DNA of 32,840 bases. Source: JANXLS01 sp038227045 (lineage in GTDB: Bacteria > Planctomycetota > SZUA-567 > H5-PLA8). The DNA lies in assembly GCA_038227045.1 (NCBI GenBank), contig JBBRQD010000061.1:1-32840 (forward strand), in the 5' to 3' direction. Position numbers and translations under genes: made by a program. Below the pieces are notes generated by a model. It was not told the DNA's origin. It saw only the letters and a program-made list of their open reading frames with translations, and made no database searches. Shown one piece after another: positions 17,307-25,387 of the stretch. Every line of letters starts with the position of its first letter. Within the stretch, counting starts at the first letter, position 1.

Positions 17307-17376
17307 AGAGCCGCGCACGTAAGTAAGCGGCTTTTTATATGGCGAGACTTTGCCGCTTTCTTACGTGCGCGGCTCT
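17307..17376. repeat. long palindrome between convergent genes
   Basis: Two 24-base arms (17307-17330 and 17353-17376) are reverse complements with a single mismatch, separated by a 22-base AT-rich loop. It fills most of the 102-base gap between the stop of the secreted protein gene and the stop of obg. There is no T-run outside either arm, so it is not a classical Rho-independent terminator, although such a stem could still stop or stabilise both transcripts. A REP-like or MITE-like repeat is an equally good reading. Confidence 0.8.
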
Positions 17377-17391
17377 AGTGTCACCTTCGAA

Positions 17392-18594
17392 TCACTTCTT
17401 CGCCTTCGCACCTTTCGTTCGCGATTTCGGGCCATGGAATTTGTGTTTTCGATCCTGAAGATGAGGCCGCGGCTCCTGGATTCGAGCGCGCAGTTCCTGA
17501 ATCCGGGTCATCGGTTCTTTGGCCTTAAGCGGTCGATCCGCAACTTTCGTCATGATGCCCTGCGTCGTCTTCGGCTCCGGAGCCTTTGACCCGGTATTGA
17601 TTCCTTTGCGCTTCGTCACGTCATCCATCAGCGTCTTAATAAATTCTTTGATGCCCTCGCCGGTCGCCGCGGAGATTTCCAGCACTGGTTGCTTGAGTTC
17701 CTTGCGCAGGCGCTGCGCATTTTCGCGCGCGCCATCGATGTCCATTTTGTTAGCCACGATCAAGCGCGGGCGCTCAAACAGCGCTTTCGAATATTGCTTC
17801 AGTTCGTTCTCGATCATGTGAAAATTGTCGACCGGATCGGAGCCGTCCGGCGGAACGCAATCGATCACGTGAACGAGATAGCTGGTCCGTTCGACATGCC
17901 GCAGGAATTCGTCGCCCAGCCCCGCGCCCTCGTGCGCGCCTTCGATCAAGCCCGGCAGATCGGCGACGACGACCTGGCGGTAATCGCCCGAATCGACGAT
18001 CCCCAATTGCGGTTGCTTGGTCGTAAATGGGTACGGCGCGATCTTCGGCCGCGCCGCGCTGATGCGTCCGAGCAGCGTGCTCTTTCCCGCGTTCGGCAGC
18101 CCGATCAGGCCGGCGTCGGCGATCAATTTCAATTCGAGATGCAACTCACGCTCTTCGCCCTCGACACCCTTTTCGGCGTGACGTGGAGTCTGATGCGTGG
18201 ACGTCGCAAAATGCTGATTGCCGCGCCCGCCTTTGCCGCCGTGCACCGCAATATAATGCTGCCCGGGCTCGGTGAGATCGCAGAGAATTTCCGTTGTCAG
18301 CGCGTCGCGAATAAGCGTGCCCGGCGGAACTTGAATAATAACGTCGTCCGCGCCGCGCCCGGAGCAATTCTTATTCGAACCGTTCGCGCCGTCGCCCGCG
18401 GCGATGCGCCGCCTGCGATAGAGCGGCAGAAGCGTGTCGATATTGCGGGTGGCCTCAAAGACAACGTCGCCGCCCTTGCCCCCATCGCCGCCCGCCGGTC
18501 CGCCCCACGGCATGAACTTCAACCGCAAAAACGCGACCGCCCCGTCGCCCCCGTCGCCCGCTTTAACTTTGATTTGTGTTTCGTCGATGAACAT
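17392..18594 (-). CDS. obg: Obg-family GTPase
   Basis: Obg/CgtA is a ribosome-associated GTPase needed for 50S maturation and growth control. The 400-residue protein begins MFIDETQIKVKAGDGG, the usual family start; two upstream in-frame ATGs are less likely. The glycine-rich Obg fold covers residues 1-158. The G domain has GLPNAGKST (165-173), DLPGLIEGAHEGAGLG (from 212), NKMD (282-285) and SAA (308-310). The C-terminal 70 residues are basic and low in complexity with a repeated RIQE; no OCT domain is evident. An octamer repeat abuts its start, and its GAGAGA may serve as a weak ribosome binding site. Confidence 0.95.
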   Translation of the reverse strand: MFIDETQIKVKAGDGGDGAVAFLRLKFMPWGGPAGGDGGKGGDVVFEATRNIDTLLPLYRRRRIAAGDGANGSNKNCSGRGADDVIIQVPPGTLIRDALTTEILCDLTEPGQHYIAVHGGKGGRGNQHFATSTHQTPRHAEKGVEGEERELHLELKLIADAGLIGLPNAGKSTLLGRISAARPKIAPYPFTTKQPQLGIVDSGDYRQVVVADLPGLIEGAHEGAGLGDEFLRHVERTSYLVHVIDCVPPDGSDPVDNFHMIENELKQYSKALFERPRLIVANKMDIDGARENAQRLRKELKQPVLEISAATGEGIKEFIKTLMDDVTKRKGINTGSKAPEPKTTQGIMTKVADRPLKAKEPMTRIQELRARIQEPRPHLQDRKHKFHGPKSRTKGAKAKK

Positions 18595-18600
18595 AAAACG

Positions 18601-18633
18601 CATTCTCTCGCAAAGCCGCAAAGACGCAAAGAA
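18601..18633 (-). repeat. octamer-period dispersed repeat (TTTGCGTC family), copy 2
   Basis: On the minus strand the units read TTTGCGTC, TTTGCGGC, TTTGCGAG and then agagaatg, matching copy 1 at 5794-5826. It sits 6 bases upstream of the obg ATG, so the end of the repeat forms the 5' leader and possibly the ribosome binding region of obg. Confidence 0.65.
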
Positions 18634-18687
18634 AGGATTGGGGATTGTCGCGCCTTACAGAGCATCACCGAACGACGAGTGGCATTT

Positions 18688-18752
18688 CCCCTTTCCCCTT
18701 GAGGGAGAGGGCGGACGAGCGCGGCCGTTTGCGCTCGCCGGGTGAGGGGTAG
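18688..18752 (+). repeat. REP-like repeat, copy B (51-bp direct repeat, left of nadV)
   Basis: Bases 18702-18752 are identical to 20233-20283. The unit contains a C-rich/GGGAGAGGG pair, a CGAGCGC/GCGCTCG inverted pair and a GGTGAGGGG tail. It ends 3 bases from the nadV stop codon and lacks the extra extension seen in copies A and C. Confidence 0.9.
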
Positions 18753-18755
18753 GAG

Positions 18756-20168
18756 TTACGCCAAACCAGCGTTCTTTCGAATCTGCTCCAGCGTGTAATC
18801 AACGAGAAGTTCGCCGTTTTCAAACACCTTCACGAGCTGACACTCGACGCTCGCATCCGACATCGGTACCGTGAAAAATGTACCATCCGCGCGCCGGCCG
18901 AGTTTCAGCTTGCCCTTCTTTGACGCTTTGCTGGCGTCTTTGGGGCTTTTGTAGATGTCGTGCCAGACGCCTTTGCAGCATTGTGCGCTGCTCTTGAACG
19001 CGAAACGCTGGATGTCGCGATGGACTTTTTGCAGCAGCCCGCCGCCCATTCCGAACACGAGATTTTCGGCGCTGAAACCCGCAACCGCGGCCGCAACAAG
19101 GATTTTCTCAATCCCCTCTTTATCGATGCCGTCGCCCCAAAGCGTGCGAATTTTGGAATTCAATACTTTGAATCCTTTCGCGTTGGTCGTCCCGCCAAAG
19201 TTGCTCCAGAGACTGTTCAGAATCCAGACCATTTCGGCTTCCGGCGTTTTGTGATCGTCGGTTACGCTGTCCGGGCGCACAACGAAGCGCGCCCCGTCGC
19301 CGCGCTTCAGAATGCGCTCTTTGAATTTCTTGCCGACGATGGTGTCGACGAAATTGTAGATGTCGTAGCTGTCCGAGACGACGCTGAGGATTCCATTGGG
19401 GTACGCGTCGATCAAATCGCTGACGACCTGCTCTTCGCCTTCCTTGCCGCGGCTGGTCATGATGCTGTGTTCGGTCGCGGCGACGGAATAGGCGATTCCG
19501 TCGAAACCCTTTTCGGCGCGGTAATAATCCGCCAGCAGTTTGATCGCCGGGACTGTGTCGGTGCCCATGAAATTGAGCAGATGTGCCGCGCCGCCGATCT
19601 CCGCGCTTTCATCGGAACTTGCGCCGCGATAACCGAAATCGTGGAGCATGAAATCCAGGCCGCTGTGATCGTTGGCGGTCTTTTCGAGAAAAGACTTGAA
19701 GATTTTTTTCGTCTCGCGGCTGAGTGTCGCGACAGTGGACGGATACCACGCGTGCGTCAGCAGCGATTCAAGCGCGTTGGTCAGCCAGAAACATTCGGGT
19801 GCGGTGTTTTCAACCGTCATCAGGACGTTGCTGACGCCGACAGGCGTGCCCTCCGGAATGGCCTTGATGCGGACGGGCAGTTTCCCGCCGCAGCGATTCA
19901 AAATAAATTCCCAGCCGGCCCGGTTGAAATAACCGTCGCCGCCAAAATGAACTTTGCTCAACGCGGCAGCTTCTTCGATCATCTCCCGCGTCACGACCGC
20001 GCCCAGAAGATTTTTCTTGATCAGGTATTGCAGCCCAAAAAAAACAGTCGTATCCCATTTGGCCCCGCTCCGGCTCTCAAAATACGAATACACGTACTCC
20101 GTTCCATGCGGATACTGGTTCCAATGATTGAGCTTGTAGCTGTCGGTTTTGAGGACAATGTTGTCCAT
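18756..20168 (-). CDS. nadV: nicotinamide phosphoribosyltransferase
   Basis: This NAMPT/NadV enzyme condenses nicotinamide with PRPP to give NMN, the direct salvage route to NAD. The 470-residue product aligns by eye with human NAMPT across its length: TDSYKLNHWNQYP with Y11, DFGYRG with F178, GTDT with D204, the catalytic H234 in AATEHS, VVRPDS with R298 and D300, VVSDSYDIYN, WGDGID and GMGGGLLQK. The ATG at 20168 has GGAG 8 bases upstream; an in-frame extension to 20201 has no support. It is bracketed by 51-bp direct repeats, and the solute-binding protein gene lies upstream in the same orientation. No NMN adenylyltransferase (nadM/nadD) is in the window. Confidence 0.95.
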   Translation of the reverse strand: MDNIVLKTDSYKLNHWNQYPHGTEYVYSYFESRSGAKWDTTVFFGLQYLIKKNLLGAVVTREMIEEAAALSKVHFGGDGYFNRAGWEFILNRCGGKLPVRIKAIPEGTPVGVSNVLMTVENTAPECFWLTNALESLLTHAWYPSTVATLSRETKKIFKSFLEKTANDHSGLDFMLHDFGYRGASSDESAEIGGAAHLLNFMGTDTVPAIKLLADYYRAEKGFDGIAYSVAATEHSIMTSRGKEGEEQVVSDLIDAYPNGILSVVSDSYDIYNFVDTIVGKKFKERILKRGDGARFVVRPDSVTDDHKTPEAEMVWILNSLWSNFGGTTNAKGFKVLNSKIRTLWGDGIDKEGIEKILVAAAVAGFSAENLVFGMGGGLLQKVHRDIQRFAFKSSAQCCKGVWHDIYKSPKDASKASKKGKLKLGRRADGTFFTVPMSDASVECQLVKVFENGELLVDYTLEQIRKNAGLA

Positions 20169-20219
20169 GAAAATCGCTCCAATAAAGATTGAGTTCGTCA
20201 TCGAGCTTGCGATCTGTTT

Positions 20220-20318
20220 CCCTCTCCCCTTTAGGGAGAGGGCGGACGAGCGCGGCCGTTTGCGCTCGCCGGGTGAGGGGTAGTCGCGGATTATCCTATG
20301 ATCCGCGCATACCCCTCC
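20220..20318 (+). repeat. REP-like repeat, copy C (51-bp direct repeat, right of nadV)
   Basis: A perfect CCCTCTCCC/GGGAGAGGG stem (20220-20228 and 20234-20242), the CGAGCGC/GCGCTCG pair and the GGTGAGGGG tail are followed by another stem, CGCGGAT/ATCCGCG (20285-20291 and 20301-20307). Bases 20233-20283 equal copy B. The extension after the tail matches copy A near 148-170. It occupies most of the 165-base gap between nadV and the gene to its right. Confidence 0.85.
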
Positions 20319-20333
20319 TATGCACCCATTTAC

Positions 20334-21386
20334 CTACTTCAACTCCTTGCGCTTATAAAGTTGCTCGCCCTTCTTGAGTTTCTCAATCGTCTCGTCGATC
20401 TTCTTGTGCACGTCTGCGGGAATTTTGTCTTCGAGTTTTTTGTTGATCGCGACCGACACCATCCCGTCGGCGATGCCGATGAAGCGCGTCTTGTTCTCAA
20501 ACTTCTTATCTTGAATCTCTTTGCAAATCTCAAGATAAGCGCCGGGAATATCGAGCGCCGCGGACGCCAGGATCACGCCGTCGAATTCCTTCTTCGTCAA
20601 CGCCTGATCGTCGTTCGAACCGAAGGCATAAATGCCCTTGTCCTTGCTCTGCTGCACGGCTTCGAAAACGCCCTGTCCCGCGCTGTCCGCGTTTTGAAAA
20701 ATGAAATCCGCGCCTTCGTTGATCAACTGCAGCGTCTCGTTCTTGGCGCGCCCGATATCCGAGAAATCCTCCGTCCACTTCACCGACACCTTAATATCCG
20801 GCTTGATCGACTTTGCGCCCTGTTCGAAGGCTTCGAACGTGCTGGCGATCACGGGCAGAGGCTTCGGCCCGACGCAACCCAGCACGTTGGACTTGCTCAT
20901 CGACGCCGCGAGTTGTCCCAGCACATAAGTTGCGTCTTCGAGCACAAAGCGAACGCCGCAGACATTCTTGTCGGATTTTTCGCTCCCCGAAATCAGAAAG
21001 GTCGTGTTGGGATGCGCGGTGGCAATTTCGGCCGTCTTCGCATCGTTGTATTCGCTGGCGTGCCCGATGACGACGTTGGCCTTGAACACTTCGGCGAATT
21101 TGCGGAAATTCGTGTGCGCGGATTCGTCGTCTTTCGCCGCGAACTTTTTCGTCTCGGCCTTCATGACTTCAGCGATCTTTTCGAGCGCCTTGACCGCGTT
21201 CTGATTCCACCCGCCCTCGTTGAACGGACCCGGAGTCACCAACGCCACTTTGAATGCGTTGGGATCGGTCGGCTTCTTGCGCGCTTCCTGCTCCTTCTTT
21301 TTGTCGTGGTGCTTCTTTTGAATGTAGAGCGTCACGCCGCCGCCGAGCAACGCTAATACCACGACTCCAATGATGACATTTTTCAT
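20334..21386 (-). CDS. BMP/PnrA-type solute-binding protein
   Basis: The 350-residue protein belongs to the basic membrane protein family of periplasmic binding proteins, whose studied members (PnrA) bind purine nucleosides for ABC import. Family signatures are FKVALVTPGPFNEGGWNQ, then VVIGHASEYNDA, NVLGCVGPKPLPVI, ADFIFQNADSAGQGVFEA and GSNDDQ. An N-terminal membrane helix (about residues 4-22) lacks a lipobox cysteine, so the protein is either anchored by an uncleaved helix or secreted. The ATG has an AAAAGGAA site about 5 bases upstream. No ABC permease or ATPase genes are adjacent. It lies upstream of nadV on the same strand, so a nicotinamide- or nucleoside-type ligand is possible but unproven. 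Confidence 0.87.
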   Translation of the reverse strand: MKNVIIGVVVLALLGGGVTLYIQKKHHDKKKEQEARKKPTDPNAFKVALVTPGPFNEGGWNQNAVKALEKIAEVMKAETKKFAAKDDESAHTNFRKFAEVFKANVVIGHASEYNDAKTAEIATAHPNTTFLISGSEKSDKNVCGVRFVLEDATYVLGQLAASMSKSNVLGCVGPKPLPVIASTFEAFEQGAKSIKPDIKVSVKWTEDFSDIGRAKNETLQLINEGADFIFQNADSAGQGVFEAVQQSKDKGIYAFGSNDDQALTKKEFDGVILASAALDIPGAYLEICKEIQDKKFENKTRFIGIADGMVSVAINKKLEDKIPADVHKKIDETIEKLKKGEQLYKRKELK

Positions 21387-21519
21387 GTAAGTTCCTTTTC
21401 TCCGTTAGTTGGGGATTGGCATCAACTCTTTTATCCGGTGCGCGCGAAATCGCAATTTGAAAGTGGTATGGCCGTCCCGGCCATACATTCATCAGGGCCG
21501 GGACGACCCTGGCACTTTC

Positions 21520-22413
21520 CTATTTCATGGCCCGAAAAACTTCCAGCAACACCTCCGGGCTAAGCGCCTCCGCCCGCGATTCCGGCGTCACGCCCGGAAC
21601 GTGTGGGACAGGCACCGGCTTGAGCAGCGCGCGCAGCGTTTTGCGGCGCTGTGAGAACACTTTCTTAATGAATTCTTGAAACGGCAGTGCCTCGTCGCGC
21701 TGCAACGAATCGCGTTGCGGCCCAGAGGCCCACGGCTTGAAATTCAATTCAATGACCGCCGATTCGACGTTGGGGCGCGGCCAGAAAATCTCCGCTCCGG
21801 CGCGCCGCGCAATTCGGCCGGTCGCCCGCAAGCCCAGCAAAGCGGAGAGCGCCCCGTAATTCGCGCGTTCGGGGCGAGCCAGCAGCCGTTCCGCCAATTC
21901 CAGTTGAATCGTGGCCAGCGCCGAACTGACACCAAGCCCCTGCTCGTCAACCGCCGCGTTGGCCAGAAAAGGCGTGGCGATGTTGTACGGAAGATTCGCG
22001 CAGATCGTCACGCGAGGCCGCGCCTCGTCGCGACCGATGCGCCGCGCTTCGTCGCAGAGTGTTTGCGAGATGCGGTGTTTGCCGTCGAGCGCATCGCCTT
22101 CCAGCAGCGTAAATCGCTTCGATTCGATATCCGCCGCAAACGTCTCGCGCAAAAGCGCGGCGAGGCCACGGTCGATTTCGATCGCCAAGACGCGCGCAAG
22201 CGGGTGGCTGTCGAGCATGGCGCGCGTCAACAATCCGGTGCCCGGCCCGGCTTCGATGGCCAGCGTTTTTTCGTCGAGTTTGGCGTCGCGCGCGATGGCG
22301 GCGGCGAAGTTCGCATCGGCCATGAAATTCTGGCCGAACATCTTGCGCGGCGACAGCCCGCGCGACTCCAGCAGCGATTGGATTGAATTGCGGGGGCGGT
22401 CGGGAGGTTCCAC
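21520..22413 (-). CDS. rsmA: 16S rRNA (A1518/A1519) dimethyltransferase RsmA/KsgA
   Basis: RsmA dimethylates two adjacent adenines near the 3' end of 16S rRNA during 30S assembly. The 297-residue product has the early motif KMFGQNF, the SAM-binding loop EAGPGTGLLTR (56-60 core), the acidic E79 at the end of strand 2, and the catalytic NLPY motif at 140-143. The C-terminal FSQRRKTLRALL segment is also typical. It begins with GTG 5 bases after the citrate synthase stop; GGTGA inside the last citrate synthase codons may be its ribosome binding site, which suggests coupled translation. Confidence 0.95.
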   Translation of the reverse strand: MEPPDRPRNSIQSLLESRGLSPRKMFGQNFMADANFAAAIARDAKLDEKTLAIEAGPGTGLLTRAMLDSHPLARVLAIEIDRGLAALLRETFAADIESKRFTLLEGDALDGKHRISQTLCDEARRIGRDEARPRVTICANLPYNIATPFLANAAVDEQGLGVSSALATIQLELAERLLARPERANYGALSALLGLRATGRIARRAGAEIFWPRPNVESAVIELNFKPWASGPQRDSLQRDEALPFQEFIKKVFSQRRKTLRALLKPVPVPHVPGVTPESRAEALSPEVLLEVFRAMK

Positions 22414-22418
22414 GACGT

Positions 22419-23696
22419 TTAAGACTTCACCGCGGATTCAAGCCATTCCGATGTAACCGACTTCGGCCGAACAAGCGGCATCCCCAGCGCGCGCGCCCAC
22501 AGACTTTGAGCGCAAACGCCCAGCGAACGCGAGACGCCGAAGAGCACCGTGTAATAAATCGCCTCGGTTAGACCGTAGTGATACAGCAACGACCCCGACA
22601 CCGCGTCAACGTTGGGCCACGGATTCTTGATTTTCTTGATATGCATCAGTACATCCGGAACCGTTTCGAAAACGGTCACCACCGTTTTAAAGACCGGATC
22701 GTTCGGACAGTGCTTTTTTCCAAACGCGTAGAAACATTCGAAGCGCGGATCGGTGACGCGCAACACGCCGTGTCCATACCCCGGAATGACTTTCCCTGAA
22801 CTGAGAGTCTCGGTCGCATGTTCGCGCATCTGTTCGGCGGTGGGAGCGCCCCCGAATTTCGTCATGGCCTCGAGAATCCAATTGAGGCCTTCCTGATTGG
22901 CCAAGCCGTGCAGCGGTCCGGCGAGCCCATTCATGCCCGCGGAGTATGCATAATACATGTCGGAGAGCGCGGAGTTGACCGTATAGGTGGTCATTGCGCT
23001 GACATTGCCGTTTTCATGGTCGCAGTGCAGCACCATATAGAGGCGCATCAGCTTCACGAATTCGCCGTTGGGATCGGGAATGCCCAGCAGGCGCACATAA
23101 TTGGCGGCCCAGTCGAGACCGCTGACCTCGTGCAATCGCGGCCCTTTGTTGAAACGCTTGCGATAAATGCCGGCGGAAATAGCGGGCGCGCGCGCAATAA
23201 TATTCAAACAATCTTCGAACGTCGGATCCCAATAATCGTCCTTGCGCAAGCCCTGGCTGTAACGCTTGTAGAAAATGGATTCGCTCTGCATACTCAACAT
23301 GGCCGTGTTGTAAAGCGTCATGGGGTGCGAATCGGCGGGCATCGCCTCCAGCACGCGCCAAACGTATTCCGGCACCTCGGACCGCTCGACCAGTTCGTTT
23401 TGAAAACTCGTCAATCCTGCTTTATCCGGCAGTTCGCCGGTCAGCAGAAGCCAGAAAATCTCTTCGGGCAGCAGATTGGCTACTTCGGCGATCGGCGTGC
23501 CGCGAACGATCAGCCCTTTGTCAGCCGGCACGCTGGAGGTGTCGCACAACAGACAGCTTATGCCGCGCATTCCGCCATAGACTTGTTCGACGGTGACATG
23601 ATCGATGACCTTCGCGCCATGTTCCTTGATGAACTCTTTCGCGCGCTGTCGCTCCGTTGGAATCTTCGCAGCGAGAACTTCCTTCAGAGTTGCCAC
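22419..23696 (-). CDS. gltA: citrate synthase, eukaryotic-like type
   Basis: Citrate synthase joins oxaloacetate and acetyl-CoA at the entry to the TCA cycle. The 425-residue protein contains the catalytic set H263 (GPLHGLANQE), H309 (PGYGHGVLR) and D364 (NVDAVSG), with R390 in SRSLGVCAQ. The wording of these motifs, plus HCDHENGNVSAMT and IYRKRFNKG, resembles mitochondrial-type citrate synthase rather than the E. coli hexameric form. It begins at GTG with AAGGAG 6 bases upstream. It leads the rsmA pair and diverges from the DUF5722-type gene across a 183-base gap that should hold both promoters. Confidence 0.95.
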   Translation of the reverse strand: MATLKEVLAAKIPTERQRAKEFIKEHGAKVIDHVTVEQVYGGMRGISCLLCDTSSVPADKGLIVRGTPIAEVANLLPEEIFWLLLTGELPDKAGLTSFQNELVERSEVPEYVWRVLEAMPADSHPMTLYNTAMLSMQSESIFYKRYSQGLRKDDYWDPTFEDCLNIIARAPAISAGIYRKRFNKGPRLHEVSGLDWAANYVRLLGIPDPNGEFVKLMRLYMVLHCDHENGNVSAMTTYTVNSALSDMYYAYSAGMNGLAGPLHGLANQEGLNWILEAMTKFGGAPTAEQMREHATETLSSGKVIPGYGHGVLRVTDPRFECFYAFGKKHCPNDPVFKTVVTVFETVPDVLMHIKKIKNPWPNVDAVSGSLLYHYGLTEAIYYTVLFGVSRSLGVCAQSLWARALGMPLVRPKSVTSEWLESAVKS

Positions 23697-23879
23697 TCTG
23701 CTCTCCTTGACTTAAGCTGTCCGAAACCAATTCAAATTGTTCGAAATGCACATTTGAGTCTAGCGAAATCCAAGGCGGCGTTCCACTTCTTTTCGTGAAG
23801 ATAAATCGAACAAAACGCGCCTCGACGGGTTAACGCAAGTATGATTTTTAAAGAAAAGCAGTCAGGCGGACTCGAAAAT

Positions 23880-25199
23880 ATGGAAAGAAAACGGCCGAGA
23901 ACGAGCGCCTCGTATTCAGTCTCCCTGTCTCCCCGCCTCCCTGTCTTTTTGTCTGTTTTTTGCGCCCTGCTTCTAGCCGCGACGGGACCGCTCGCGGGGG
24001 CATTCGAAAAGTCGGGCCCGGAAATCGAGAGCAAGAAAGGTTTGCAGGTCCAGATGGTGGACGACGCCCTGGCTCTCGGCGTGCATCACGCCGCAATCAA
24101 CGTCGATTTCGTTCAACTCGCCGCCGCGAACAGCGCGCCTGAGAATGAGGCGATGCTGTTTGAAGGCGAACGGTTCGAATTCAAACGTCGCGTCGTCGAA
24201 GAGCTCGATGCAAAGGTCCGGCCGTTCAGCAGCCACGGCATCACCGTCTATCTGATTCTTCTGGCTTACAAAACGTCCAACCCCGATTTGGCGCGGGCAT
24301 TCATCCACCCAAAATTCAACGCCGCGAGCGAAGCGCCCATTTCGGCATTCAGCACAAACGAAAAAGATACAAGCCGCCACTTTCGCGCAAGTATCAGTTT
24401 TTTGGCTCGGCGCTACGCGCGGCCGGACGCGCCGCCGGTTCATTTCATCGTCGGAAACGAAGTCAATTCGCACTGGTTCTGGTACAACATGGGCGAAGCC
24501 TCGATGGAGGCGGTCGCCGAGGAATACGAGCGCGCCGTGCGGCTGTGCCACGACGCGGTCAGCGCGGTTTCGCCGGCAAGCCGCGTGTATCTCTCGCTCG
24601 ATCAAAATTGGAATGCCAGCGCGACGCCGAAGGAGCCGTTGAAGTCGTTCGGCGCGCGTGCTTTTTTGGAGGCGTTCGCGGCGCTCGCTCGGCGCAACGG
24701 CGACTTCGAATGGCACCTCGCATTTCATCCCTATCCGGAGAATCTCTTCGAACCGCGCACCTGGAACGATCGGCAGGCGACGATGGCCCCCGATACGCCG
24801 AAAATTACCTTTCGGAATATCGAACTGCTCAATGAATTCATGAAGCGTCCGGAGCTGGCCTTTATGAACAAAGCGCGCCGTATCATTCTGTCCGAACAGG
24901 GTTTTCACACGACACTCACGCCGGACGGCGAACTCGTTCAGGCCGCCGCCTACGCCTATGCGTATCGCAAAGTCGCGCAACTGGACGGCATCGACGCGTT
25001 CATCCTTCATCGGCACGTCGATCACGCGCACGAGGGCGGATTGAATTTGGGGCTATGGACGGGCGATAAAGACAGCAATCCGGTAAAGAAAAAAATGATC
25101 TACGACGTGTTCCGCCTGGCGGACACAAAGGAATGGGAAAACGCCTTCAAATTCGCGTTGCCGGTGATCGGAATTAAGGATTGGAGCGAGTTGAAGTAG
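23880..25199 (+). CDS. secreted DUF5722-type, glycosidase-like protein
   Basis: The 439-residue protein starts at an ATG with GGCGGA about 10 bases upstream; an ATG at 23841 would add 13 residues but has no ribosome binding site. A signal peptide spans about residues 1-41 (hydrophobic VFLSVFCALLLAA, cleavage near LAGA). The rest matches my memory of DUF5722 proteins (KGLQVQMVDDALALGVHHAA start). It reads as a TIM-barrel glycoside hydrolase of clan-A style, with VGNEVNSHWFW (E194, possible acid/base) and ILSEQGFHT (E339, possible nucleophile). The substrate is unknown. Unusually, an octamer repeat supplies much of the signal-peptide core. Confidence 0.82.
   Translation: MERKRPRTSASYSVSLSPRLPVFLSVFCALLLAATGPLAGAFEKSGPEIESKKGLQVQMVDDALALGVHHAAINVDFVQLAAANSAPENEAMLFEGERFEFKRRVVEELDAKVRPFSSHGITVYLILLAYKTSNPDLARAFIHPKFNAASEAPISAFSTNEKDTSRHFRASISFLARRYARPDAPPVHFIVGNEVNSHWFWYNMGEASMEAVAEEYERAVRLCHDAVSAVSPASRVYLSLDQNWNASATPKEPLKSFGARAFLEAFAALARRNGDFEWHLAFHPYPENLFEPRTWNDRQATMAPDTPKITFRNIELLNEFMKRPELAFMNKARRIILSEQGFHTTLTPDGELVQAAAYAYAYRKVAQLDGIDAFILHRHVDHAHEGGLNLGLWTGDKDSNPVKKKMIYDVFRLADTKEWENAFKFALPVIGIKDWSELK
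23919..23958 (+). repeat. octamer-period repeat (GTCTCCCT family) inside a signal-peptide region
   Basis: Five 8-base units are visible: GTCTCCCT, GTCTCCCC, GCCTCCCT, GTCTTTTT, GTCTGTTT. They match the repeat at 15995-16034 in sequence, period and strand. In this gene they are read in the plus direction and encode SVSLSPRLPVFLSV, the start of the signal-peptide hydrophobic core. Confidence 0.75.
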
Positions 25200-25222
25200 G
25201 TTATTCAATCGCGAGCTTATTT

Positions 25223-25340
25223 GGTCCCAAAGGGACGTAACATACCAGCCCAGGACGTAAGTCCTGGATAGAATTCAATGGCATGAAATTAGTCCCGAAG
25301 GGACGATACATACCAGCCCGGCACGTAAGTGCCGGGTCCA
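25223..25340 (+). repeat. two tandem REP-like units left of the transposase
   Basis: Unit 1 (25223-25268) and unit 2 (25291-25340) each consist of a GTCCC..GGGAC stem, the spacer acataccagccc, and a second stem around ACGTAAGT. The second stems differ in compensating ways (AGGAC/GTCCT in unit 1, CGGCAC/GTGCCG in unit 2), which shows that pairing is conserved and not just sequence. Confidence 0.88.
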
Positions 25341-25358
25341 ATCGTAACGATAAAAACT

Positions 25359-25379
25359 AGTCCTGAAAGGACGGCACAA
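25359..25379 (+). repeat. left 21-bp inverted repeat of the REPtron
   Basis: It contains the GTCCT/AGGAC stem only and is an exact reverse complement of 25851-25871. It ends 8 bases from the transposase stop codon. Confidence 0.9.
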
Positions 25380-25387
25380 CGAGGCGC

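Noticed and set aside
18702..20283. Attachment sites of an integrated phage or integron around nadV
   Set aside because: No integrase, no tRNA end and a diverged copy of the same repeat elsewhere in the window; a dispersed REP-like family explains it better.
25223..25340. Repeated units that could be taken for a short CRISPR array
   Set aside because: The units are two-stem palindromes with differing stems and there are no regular unique spacers or cas genes. Inverted copies lie on the other side of the transposase.
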